Below, piece by piece: positions 1 to 5,077 of a DNA stretch of 5,077 nucleotides. The position numbers and the translations under genes are program-made. Each line of letters begins with the position of its first letter. The stretch's first letter is position 1. The notes under the pieces were generated by a model. That model did not search any database. It was given only the letters and a program-made list of their open reading frames with translations, and was not told the origin of the DNA. This DNA is from Candidatus Galligastranaerophilus gallistercoris (GTDB taxonomy: Bacteria > Cyanobacteriota > Vampirovibrionia > Gastranaerophilales > Gastranaerophilaceae). Location: contig DVJH01000186.1 of assembly GCA_018710795.1 (NCBI GenBank), forward strand, positions 1 to 5,077, read 5' to 3'.

Positions 1-1713
1 GTTTTTAATTTTTGTATTTAATTCTGCGTCAAATTCTTTACGGAGAGAATAAACGGGAAGTATAAAATTAAAGCTTGAGCCTTCATTTTTCTTTGATTGA
101 ACCCAGATGGCGCCGAGATGCGCATCTATAAAATGTTTTGTTATGGTAAGCCCCAGCCCGATTCCCCCCGTTGATCGGGAAAGAGAATTTTCAATCTGGG
201 AAAATTTATCAAAAATTTTCGGTATATCCTCTTTTTCAATTCCAATGCCCGTATCTTTAACGGAAATTTTAACGTAAGAACCCGTATAGTTTTTGGAAGA
301 AGGCATTATAAATCCTGTTTTATCAAGGTTTTTATCGTCTTCCAGAGAGGCGCTTAGAATAATCTTTCCGCCTTCGGGGGTAAATTTAATTGCGTTTGTA
401 ATCAAATTTGATAAAATTTGATCGATTCTGTGAGAATCAATATAAACTTCGGGAAGATTTTCTTCTTTAATAAATTCAAAAGCCAGATTTTTATTTTGCG
501 CAGGCGTTTTAAACGTGTTATACGCAAGCTCAAGCGAAGGATATATGCTTGTTTTTTTAAATTTGAAATCAAATTTGCCCGTCTGCATTCTCGATAAATC
601 AAGCAAATCTTCGATTATGCCGGATAATCTTGAAACGTTTCTTTTTGCGATATTTACGAAATTTTTATTAATATCGCCTATCTTTCCTCCCTGTTCGGAT
701 AAAATTATTCCGAGAGCATTATTTATCGGGGTCAGGGGCGTTCTTAATTCATGGGATACAATAGATACAAATTCCGATTTTATCCGCTCCAGCTTTTTTA
801 ATTTTGTATTGGCGTTAATTATGTCTTCATACAATATAGCACTCCTTAGCGGAGACAAAAGCAGATGAACAATGGAATGAAAACAGGTTGTATCTTCTTT
901 GCTAAAAGGGGTTTTTCTTATTATTTCGATTGCTCCTTCAAATTTATCTTTGATAACGAGCGTGGCATATAATTTATCGTATTCTGCAATCGAATCGTCA
1001 AAAAATTCGTTTTTGTATGAAGGCTTGGTTTTTCTGATTATTTCAAGCGCATTTTTATTGAGTTTCAAAGCTTCAAGATTATCTTCTCTTGCTTTTTTTG
1101 ATAATTTTTCCGCAAAATTTAAGTCAAGTTCATCGGTTGTCTTTTTTAGAGAGTTTATATAGAATTTAAGCTTATCAGATTCAAAATCATCTTTAACCAG
1201 AAAACACGCCATATCGAAGCTCAAAACTCTTTCAAAAATTTCAAACGCAACTTCATACAGTTTTTCTTTTTCCAGGGTGCCTGCAAATTTTGAACTTGCA
1301 TTATAGAGAGTATCAATCTGGTATAAGTTCTTTTTTAATTCCGAATTTTCCCTGTGAAGATTGTCATAGCGTGATTTATCCGCTGTTATGACATTTATTT
1401 CATTAATTAAAATCTCGGTTATTACGGGCTTATTTATAAGGTACACACTGCTTTTGGCAAATGCTTCAAGATTTAAATCTGCGGTAAGAAATATTATTGC
1501 AAACTCCATTACCGTTTTTTTTGAAATAAGCTGCTTTAGGATTATTTGTGAATTTTCCGTATCCGAATCCAAAATAACAATGTCGGGACTAAATTCTTCC
1601 ATATCATCATAAAGTTTGTCATAAGGCGCCTTTACGATTTTTAAGTCAAAACCGCAGGAAAAAAAATTCTCCCGAATATTATCAGTATTTCCGATAAAAA
1701 AGATTTTTGCCAT
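1..1713 (-). CDS. Cytoplasmic sensor histidine kinase, REC-like/GAF/HisKA/HATPase_c (C-terminus cut by window edge)
   Basis: The frame is open for 571 codons from the ATG at 1713 to the window edge with no stop, so the gene is partial at its 3' end. Residues 1-110 look like a response-regulator receiver fold: strand 1 is MAKIFFIGN, strand 3 is DIVILDSD with a candidate phospho-acceptor Asp49, LTA carries Thr77, and NKP carries Lys95. The usual acidic pair after strand 1 is replaced by Gly-Asn. Residues ~130-298 read as a GAF sensor domain, ending in the typical 'f..ed...f.siv..l..plrsAilyed' pattern. HisKA follows at ~309-375 with phospho-accepting His321 in SHELRTPLT. HATPase_c has the N box (NLITNAIKF, 436-444), G1 (DTGIGIE, 487-493), F box (IFDKF, 500-504) and G2 (GGIGLGL, 516-522). 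No membrane segment is visible, so it should sense a cytoplasmic ligand or a partner protein. The catalytic core appears intact. The signal and the cognate regulator are unknown. No Shine-Dalgarno is visible; the ATG was chosen because it directly begins strand 1. Confidence 0.93.
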   Translation of the reverse strand, partial: MAKIFFIGNTDNIRENFFSCGFDLKIVKAPYDKLYDDMEEFSPDIVILDSDTENSQIILKQLISKKTVMEFAIIFLTADLNLEAFAKSSVYLINKPVITEILINEINVITADKSRYDNLHRENSELKKNLYQIDTLYNASSKFAGTLEKEKLYEVAFEIFERVLSFDMACFLVKDDFESDKLKFYINSLKKTTDELDLNFAEKLSKKAREDNLEALKLNKNALEIIRKTKPSYKNEFFDDSIAEYDKLYATLVIKDKFEGAIEIIRKTPFSKEDTTCFHSIVHLLLSPLRSAILYEDIINANTKLKKLERIKSEFVSIVSHELRTPLTPINNALGIILSEQGGKIGDINKNFVNIAKRNVSRLSGIIEDLLDLSRMQTGKFDFKFKKTSIYPSLELAYNTFKTPAQNKNLAFEFIKEENLPEVYIDSHRIDQILSNLITNAIKFTPEGGKIILSASLEDDKNLDKTGFIMPSSKNYTGSYVKISVKDTGIGIEKEDIPKIFDKFSQIENSLSRSTGGIGLGLTITKHFIDAHLGAIWVQSKKNEGSSFNFILPVYSLRKEFDAELNTKIKN

Positions 1714-1943
1714 AATTAAAAATATTACCAGATGTATTGTTTCTTGGCATATATTTAACAATTTTTATTCAAAAAAAATTACGGTCATAAAGTGTCAAAA
1801 ATACTATTATTAAAGGACTTGAAGCGTTTTTTTATTTATGCTATAATAGTAGTAGAGCAATATAAAAAATATTTTATCCCCGATTTAATTATTGTATTAA
1901 ACGCATACCAAAAAGAAGTTACTGACTATTACGGAATAAAACA
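1714..1943. other. Divergent intergenic spacer between kinase and glycosidase genes
   Basis: This 230-bp AT-rich spacer separates two outward-reading genes. It contains one convincing rightward promoter (1819-1847), followed by a leader of about 90 nt before the glycosidase start. For the leftward kinase gene a perfect TTGACA lies on the minus strand (1793-1798), but no acceptable -10 is found 16-18 nt downstream, so its promoter is not assigned. No small gene, riboswitch-like fold or strong hairpin was seen. Confidence 0.7.
1819..1847 (+). promoter_or_regulatory. Sigma-70-type promoter for the glycosidase gene (extended -10)
   Basis: A -35 element TTGAAG (1819-1824, 4 of 6 matches to TTGACA) and a perfect -10 TATAAT (1842-1847) are separated by exactly 17 nt. 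The -10 is preceded by TGC (1839-1841), giving an extended -10 element. Transcription should start near 1854, leaving a leader of about 90 nt. This is the best-matching promoter in the window. Confidence 0.75.
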
Positions 1944-3272
1944 ATGAATAGCGCCAAATCATCTTTGATTTTCGAAAAGCAAGATGGCAAAATGTTATCC
2001 TGCATAAGATGGTTTATTGCTTTAACGGTGTATTGTTTTAATCTCAATATCATTATTATAGCGCTAATCTCGCTCGTAATCACGGGCGGAATCGTTAATG
2101 AAAATAAAACGGGCAGAATTGAAGCAAAAGAAAAAATATCGATTTTAAACCCCGTTAAAATTGATATAGGAGATTTAACAAGACAAAATGAACTCATAAA
2201 CCAAATTGAGGTTATGAAAAGCAAATATGCAAAATACAAATTAAATTTCCCCTGCGAAGGAATTGTCCATGCAAAAGGAAGCATCGAAGCTTCGGGCAGC
2301 CGGGTAAGAGTTAACATTCTTGAAATCGACGGAAAGATAAACCCGAATATAACAATAAGACCGGAAACCGCTTCAAAATATTTAAACTCAAAAGTCAAAA
2401 TAAGAACGATTGCAAATAAAAACAATTCGATTGCGGCGGTTAACGGCGGATATTTTAAGCCGCAAACGGGAGTACCTTTGGGGGCGCTTAAAATAGATAA
2501 CGAACTTTTAACCGGTCCCATATATAACCGTACGGGGCTTGGGATAAATGATGACAATACGTTTTCAATGGGTAAAACCGATATAAAAATTTCTTTGAAA
2601 AACCGCAAAGTAAATTTGAGTGTGGATAACATCAACCAACCGAGGATGTTATCCACATATGTACTTATTTATACCGACAAATGGGGTAAATTTGCTCCGA
2701 ACCCGCCAAAATACGGAGTTAATATCGTTGTCAAAAACAAAAAAGCAATTTCCATGCACAATTCAAGCGTTGAAATTCAGAAAGGTTCATATATAGTTTC
2801 GGGACCAAAGAAGAAAATTGAAAAAATTCTCGGACAAAAAGGACTCAATATTATAACAAAATATCCCGAACATTTTAAAAACAGCCGTCATATAATTTCG
2901 GGCGGTCCTTATCTTGTAAAAAACGGGGAAATACATATTACCGTACAAGAAGAAAGGCTGGGTGCCATTACCGGCAAAAACCCGAGAACATTAATCGGAT
3001 ATACCGAAAACAACAACCTGATAATAGCAACCGTTGACGGCAGAGAGAAACATTCGCTCGGAATGAGCCTTTATGAAGCTGCAAAATTTATGCAGTCATT
3101 GGGATGTATTGAAGCAATGAATCTGGATGGCGGCTCATCAAGCGTGATGTATTTAAACGGCGCAATAACAAATAAACCGCCCATAGAAGGAGGCATTCCC
3201 ATTTCAGGCGCACTTACCATAGGAATAAACGGCGAAAATTCAAGCGTTGCAAAAGCTAAAGCGAGATTGTAA
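1944..3272 (+). CDS. Membrane-anchored phosphodiester glycosidase (NAGPA family, PF09992-like)
   Basis: This 442-residue protein matches the family of the mammalian mannose-6-phosphate 'uncovering enzyme', whose members hydrolyse sugar-phosphate diester or related glycosidic linkages. Bacterial members are usually exported and often linked to envelope or exopolysaccharide metabolism; the substrate here is unknown. A basic N-terminus precedes a long hydrophobic stretch at ~23-51, with no obvious cleavage site, suggesting a signal anchor and an extracytoplasmic enzyme. A charged linker follows at ~52-100. Family motifs in order are AAVNGGYF (N167-G168-G169), INQPR (~231-235), SGGPYLVKNG (from S319), GKNPRTLIGYT (R348), IATVDGR, and MSLYEAAKFMQSLGCIEAMNLDGGSSS (split here: 'EAAKFMQSLG' then 'NLDGGSSS' with D395-G396-G397). 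All blocks are present, so the enzyme is probably active. The start at 1944 has only a weak GGA (1933-1935) as ribosome site. Met17 (1992) is an alternative that would give a more typical signal-peptide n-region. An upstream in-frame TGA at 1923-1925 limits extension. Confidence 0.9.
   Translation: MNSAKSSLIFEKQDGKMLSCIRWFIALTVYCFNLNIIIIALISLVITGGIVNENKTGRIEAKEKISILNPVKIDIGDLTRQNELINQIEVMKSKYAKYKLNFPCEGIVHAKGSIEASGSRVRVNILEIDGKINPNITIRPETASKYLNSKVKIRTIANKNNSIAAVNGGYFKPQTGVPLGALKIDNELLTGPIYNRTGLGINDDNTFSMGKTDIKISLKNRKVNLSVDNINQPRMLSTYVLIYTDKWGKFAPNPPKYGVNIVVKNKKAISMHNSSVEIQKGSYIVSGPKKKIEKILGQKGLNIITKYPEHFKNSRHIISGGPYLVKNGEIHITVQEERLGAITGKNPRTLIGYTENNNLIIATVDGREKHSLGMSLYEAAKFMQSLGCIEAMNLDGGSSSVMYLNGAITNKPPIEGGIPISGALTIGINGENSSVAKAKARL
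2621..2657. repeat. Perfect 13-bp inverted repeat containing two exact DnaA-box consensus 9-mers
   Basis: The arms TGTGGATAACATC (2621-2633) and GATGTTATCCACA (2645-2657) are exact reverse complements separated by 11 nt. Each arm contains TTATCCACA, the strongest DnaA-box 9-mer of the consensus TTATNCACA: on the minus strand at 2621-2629 and on the plus strand at 2649-2657. The repeat lies wholly within the glycosidase coding region, where it encodes the moderately conserved stretch VDNINQPRMLST. In mRNA it could form a 13-bp hairpin, but no U-run follows, so it is not a terminator. Binding by DnaA is inference from the motif. Confidence 0.7.
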
Positions 3273-3430
3273 AGAAAGTTTAATATATACTTTATATATA
3301 CGTTATATATCAATACGGTGTGGAATAATATAAGTGGTTAGTTCTTCTCTTTTCCACTCCTTCCTCCATTATATACGAAATTTCAGGCGCTCATTTGCTT
3401 TAACAAAGGCATAAAAAGCGCCTTCTTTTT
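3273..3430. other. Convergent intergenic region
   Basis: The region between two converging genes holds, from left to right: an AT tandem repeat (3280-3312); a pyrimidine-rich run (3342-3367, one purine, A3356) preceded by a weak AGTGG/CCACT hairpin (3333-3337 with 3354-3358); and the rightward terminator (from 3386). No coding sequence is supported. Confidence 0.7.
3280..3312. repeat. Three imperfect tandem 11-nt AT-rich units
   Basis: The units TTAATATATAC, TTTATATATAC and GTTATATATCA lie head to tail just after the glycosidase stop codon. The first two differ at one position and the third is diverged. This may be simple low-complexity drift; no function is claimed. Confidence 0.45.
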
Positions 3431-3432
3431 TT
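3386..3432 (+). terminator. Rho-independent terminator of the glycosidase gene
   Basis: The outer stem GGCGCT (3386-3391) pairs with AGCGCC (3417-3422). An inner stem TGCTTT (3396-3401) pairs with AAGGCA (3406-3411, one G-U pair) around an AACA loop. The hairpin is followed at once by TTCTTTTTTT (3423-3432). The orientation stops rightward transcription about 115 nt after the glycosidase stop codon. Read leftward, the hairpin is followed by TGAAATTTCG rather than a U-run, so it is a poor terminator for the convergent zinc-ribbon gene. The T-tract runs into that gene's stop codon (3431-3433). Confidence 0.85.
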
Positions 3433-3940
3433 ATATAAATCTGTCCGCAATCCTTTTCATTATTTTTGCAAAAGGCGTTGCTTTATCCTTTTTGTTTGAA
3501 GGAGTTATCGTATCGCCTAATAATTCTTTTGCATAAGCATTAAAGGCTTCAATTCTTTCATCTTCGGTATTAAATTCGCCTCTTATTTTCGTCAATTCGC
3601 CCGCATCCAAAAACTTGCCGCCGCAATTGTAACATTCGTCAATTTGAACCGTTTTTAAATGGCTTGTATAGTTTTTTACCATTCTTGTGCCGCAAACGGG
3701 ACAAACCCTTATTTCTTCGCCGTCCGTCTTTTGAAACGTTTTGCCTTTGAGCGCTTCCAGTACGGGCTCTATATTTTCCGCATTTTCATCTATTTTTCTG
3801 TATTCTCTGTTATCGAGATATATGCCGCCACAGCCTTTTGTGCATACATCAATCGTAATTTTTTGATTCGGAAGGTAAACTTTTTCCATTTCTTTTTTGC
3901 ATGCAGGGCAAATAATCACTTCTTCATCAATATTTGACAT
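3431..3940 (-). CDS. Tandem zf-TFIIB zinc-ribbon protein, function unknown
   Basis: A 169-residue soluble protein with two zinc-ribbon repeats of the zf-TFIIB type (PF13453-like). The first repeat has C11-P-A-C14 paired with C33-x3-C37 in CTKGCGGIYLD. The second has C80-P-V-C83 paired with C103-x2-C106 in CYNCGGKFLDAGEL. Each set of four cysteines should bind one zinc. In this family the second knuckle is normally followed by GG-x-[WFY]-LD and a Glu-Leu helix, seen here in full only in repeat two. The C-terminal third (~123-169) is charged, probably helical, and ends in a basic-amphipathic stretch (KIMKRIADRFI). The family is widespread but has no settled function; nucleic-acid or protein binding is a guess. 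The ATG at 3940 is supported by a good AGGAG (3950-3954) with 9-nt spacing and by a near-consensus promoter. The gene stands alone, divergent from alaS. Confidence 0.88.
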   Translation of the reverse strand: MSNIDEEVIICPACKKEMEKVYLPNQKITIDVCTKGCGGIYLDNREYRKIDENAENIEPVLEALKGKTFQKTDGEEIRVCPVCGTRMVKNYTSHLKTVQIDECYNCGGKFLDAGELTKIRGEFNTEDERIEAFNAYAKELLGDTITPSNKKDKATPFAKIMKRIADRFI

Positions 3941-3949
3941 ATTTTTGTG

Positions 3950-3954
3950 CTCCT
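3950..3954 (-). promoter_or_regulatory. Shine-Dalgarno site of the zinc-ribbon gene
   Basis: AGGAG on the minus strand lies 9 nt before the ATG at 3940-3938. It is the clearest ribosome binding site in the window; the other starts have weak or no matches. It fixes the start codon of this gene. Confidence 0.75.
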
Positions 3955-3970
3955 GAATTTAATAATAATT

Positions 3971-3999
3971 AAAATACTTTTTTTTAAAAGCGGTGTCAA
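3971..3999 (-). promoter_or_regulatory. Sigma-70-type promoter for the zinc-ribbon gene
   Basis: On the minus strand a perfect -35 TTGACA (3999-3994) is followed after exactly 17 nt by TATTTT (3976-3971, 4 of 6 matches to TATAAT). Transcription would start near 3964, giving a leader of about 24 nt that contains the AGGAG site. The -35 overlaps the predicted alaS -35 on the other strand. Confidence 0.65.
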
Positions 4000-4021
4000 C
4001 AAAATAAAAAATATTTATGAT
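3993..4021 (+). promoter_or_regulatory. Candidate sigma-70-type promoter for alaS
   Basis: GTGTCA (3993-3998, 4 of 6 matches to TTGACA) and TATGAT (4016-4021, 5 of 6 matches to TATAAT) are separated by 17 nt. The predicted start near 4028 gives a leader of about 39 nt, too short for a T-box riboswitch. In such AT-rich DNA other -10-like hexamers occur nearby (for example GATAAT at 4019-4024), so the exact element is uncertain. Confidence 0.5.
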
Positions 4022-4066
4022 AATATTTACATAGTAAAAATGTAGATTAAAAAGGTTTAAAAAATA

Positions 4067-5077
4067 ATGAAATCGTCAGCCGAGATAAGAGAGATGTTTT
4101 TATCGTTCTTTGAAAAAGAACATAATTCAGCACGCGTTAAAAGTTCTTCATTAATACCGGATAACCCGACCATTCTGCTTACAACGGCGGGAATGGTGCA
4201 GTTTATGCCTTATTATCTGGGGCTTGAAAAACCGCCGTATAATCCGCCGAGAGCTACAAGCTGCCAGAAATGCGCAAGAGCTGGCGGGAAAGATTCGGAT
4301 ATCGAAAATGTCGGAAGAACGCCGAGGCACCATACGTTTTTTGAAATGCTCGGAAATTTCAGCTTCGGCGATTATTATAAAAAAGAAGTTATACCCTGGG
4401 CCTGGGAATTTGTAACAAGCGAAAAGTATTTAGGGCTTGATAAAAACAGACTTTGGATAACGATTTATCAGGATGATGACGAAGCATTTGAAATTTGGAA
4501 ACAAACGGGGGTTGACCCGAACAGAATAATAAGAAAAGGTAAAAAAGACAACTTCTGGGGACCTCCGGGGGCGTCGGGGTCTTGCGGACCCTGCAGCGAA
4601 ATCCATTATGATCTGGGCGAACATTTAAAATGTTCGGATGATTGTTCAATTGCAACATGTGAGTGCAACAGATGGGTTGAAATTTGGAATTTGGTATTTA
4701 CCGAATTATTTCAAGATGAAGAAGGCAACCAAAGCCCCTTAGACAAGAAAAACGTTGATACCGGAATGGGTCTTGAGAGAATTGCAATGGTATGCCAGGG
4801 GGTGGAGAGCACCTTTGAAACGGACCTTTTAAAATCAATTTTGGATAAAGTATCCGAAATTTCGGGCAAAAAATATAAAGAAAACGAAAAAACCGATATT
4901 TCACTCAGAATCGTAACAGACCACGCAAGATGTGTTTCTTTTATGATAGCGGACGGTATTTTGCCCACAAACGAAGGCAGGGGATACGTTTTAAGAATGA
5001 TTTTAAGAAGGGCGCTTCGCCACGGATATATGCTCGGGCTTGAACTGCCTTTTATGGCGCCCGTTATAGATAAGGTA
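4067..5077 (+). CDS. alaS: Alanyl-tRNA synthetase, N-terminal part (cut by window edge)
   Basis: This gene attaches alanine to tRNA-Ala in the cytoplasm for protein synthesis. The window holds the first 337 codons of a protein usually near 870-880 residues. It covers the class II catalytic domain and the start of the tRNA-recognition domain; editing and C-terminal oligomerisation domains lie outside. Diagnostic blocks are TTAGMVQFMPYYLG, the QKCARAGGK segment, ENVGRTPRHHTFFEMLGNF (80-98, with SFGDYYK following, class II motif 2), CGPCSEIHYD (173-182), EIWNLVF (205-211), VDTGMGLERI (motif 3, G233-I239) and the NEGRGYVLRMILRRA tRNA-binding helix near the right edge. A cysteine-rich insertion (C189, C193, C198, C200) precedes EIWN, as in several bacterial alanyl-tRNA synthetases. 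The usual acidic residue before Arg there is Asn201. The ATG at 4067 is preceded by a weak AAAGG (4051-4055) at 11 nt, and the protein aligns from its normal N-terminus. Confidence 0.97.
   Translation, partial: MKSSAEIREMFLSFFEKEHNSARVKSSSLIPDNPTILLTTAGMVQFMPYYLGLEKPPYNPPRATSCQKCARAGGKDSDIENVGRTPRHHTFFEMLGNFSFGDYYKKEVIPWAWEFVTSEKYLGLDKNRLWITIYQDDDEAFEIWKQTGVDPNRIIRKGKKDNFWGPPGASGSCGPCSEIHYDLGEHLKCSDDCSIATCECNRWVEIWNLVFTELFQDEEGNQSPLDKKNVDTGMGLERIAMVCQGVESTFETDLLKSILDKVSEISGKKYKENEKTDISLRIVTDHARCVSFMIADGILPTNEGRGYVLRMILRRALRHGYMLGLELPFMAPVIDKV

Larger units (their letters stand above)
3941..4066. other. Divergent intergenic spacer with back-to-back promoters
   Basis: This 126-bp very AT-rich spacer carries the zinc-ribbon Shine-Dalgarno and promoter on the minus strand and the alaS promoter on the plus strand. 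Nothing else, such as a T-box, attenuator hairpin or small ORF, could be recognised. Confidence 0.65.

Noticed and set aside
515..1162. Plus-strand open frames opposite the kinase gene (515-868 and 899-1162)
   Set aside because: They lie inside the kinase coding sequence on the other strand, encode no recognisable motif, and have no promoter or ribosome site.
1793..1798. Perfect minus-strand TTGACA upstream of the kinase gene
   Set aside because: No -10 hexamer with an acceptable match lies 16-18 nt downstream (TTTTTG at 17 nt; TTGAAT only at 20 nt), so it was not called as a promoter.
1919..2656. 245-codon minus-strand open frame opposite the glycosidase gene
   Set aside because: It is the antisense shadow of a well-supported gene. 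Its product is a hydrophobic low-complexity stretch with no recognised domain, and its ATG falls in the inverted repeat by chance.
3310..3369. 19-codon minus-strand mini-ORF after the zinc-ribbon gene
   Set aside because: It is very short, has no Shine-Dalgarno before its ATG and resembles nothing known; it falls in low-complexity purine-rich sequence.
3839..3847. DnaA-box-like TGTGCATAC (8 of 9 to the consensus complement)
   Set aside because: A single imperfect match inside a coding region is expected by chance and is not paired with another box.
4028..4066. Possible T-box riboswitch or attenuator before alaS
   Set aside because: The predicted leader is only about 39 nt and shows neither a T-box sequence nor a terminator hairpin.
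4151..4968. Several minus-strand open frames opposite alaS
   Set aside because: They are shadows of the highly conserved alaS coding sequence and have no independent support.

Overview
The window is AT-rich bacterial DNA (roughly one-third GC by eye) with ordinary sigma-70-type promoters and a rho-independent terminator. It shows four protein genes, two of them cut by the window edges. The high-AT codon use (many AAA, AAT, ATA and AGA codons) and the gene mix fit a low-GC bacterium such as a Melainabacteria-like, Elusimicrobia-like or Firmicutes lineage. That placement is inference only; nothing seen here fixes the phylum. No mobile element, tRNA, rRNA or CRISPR array was seen.

Layout from left to right. 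(1) 1-1713, minus strand: a soluble hybrid-type sensor histidine kinase built as degenerate receiver, GAF, HisKA and HATPase_c; its C-terminus lies outside the window. (2) 1714-1943: a 230-bp divergent spacer holding a very good extended -10 promoter that fires rightward. (3) 1944-3272, plus strand: a membrane-anchored phosphodiester glycosidase (NAGPA family) with a 90-nt leader. Inside this gene is a perfect 13-bp inverted repeat whose two arms each contain an exact DnaA-box consensus. (4) 3273-3430: an AT-rich 3' flank ending in a strong rightward terminator. (5) 3431-3940, minus strand: a small protein with two zf-TFIIB-type zinc ribbons, convergent with the glycosidase gene. (6) 3941-4066: a short divergent spacer in which two back-to-back promoters appear to share one -35 region. 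(7) 4067-5077, plus strand: the first 337 codons of alaS, alanyl-tRNA synthetase, running off the right edge.

The genes do not form an operon. Neighbouring genes alternate in strand (minus, plus, minus, plus), so each probably has its own promoter. The kinase and the glycosidase are divergent and could be functionally linked, with envelope sensing beside an envelope glycan enzyme, but the sequence gives no direct proof. I see no clear undescribed multi-gene system. The items most worth a second look are the inverted DnaA-box pair inside the glycosidase gene and the kinase's receiver domain that lacks its acidic pair.
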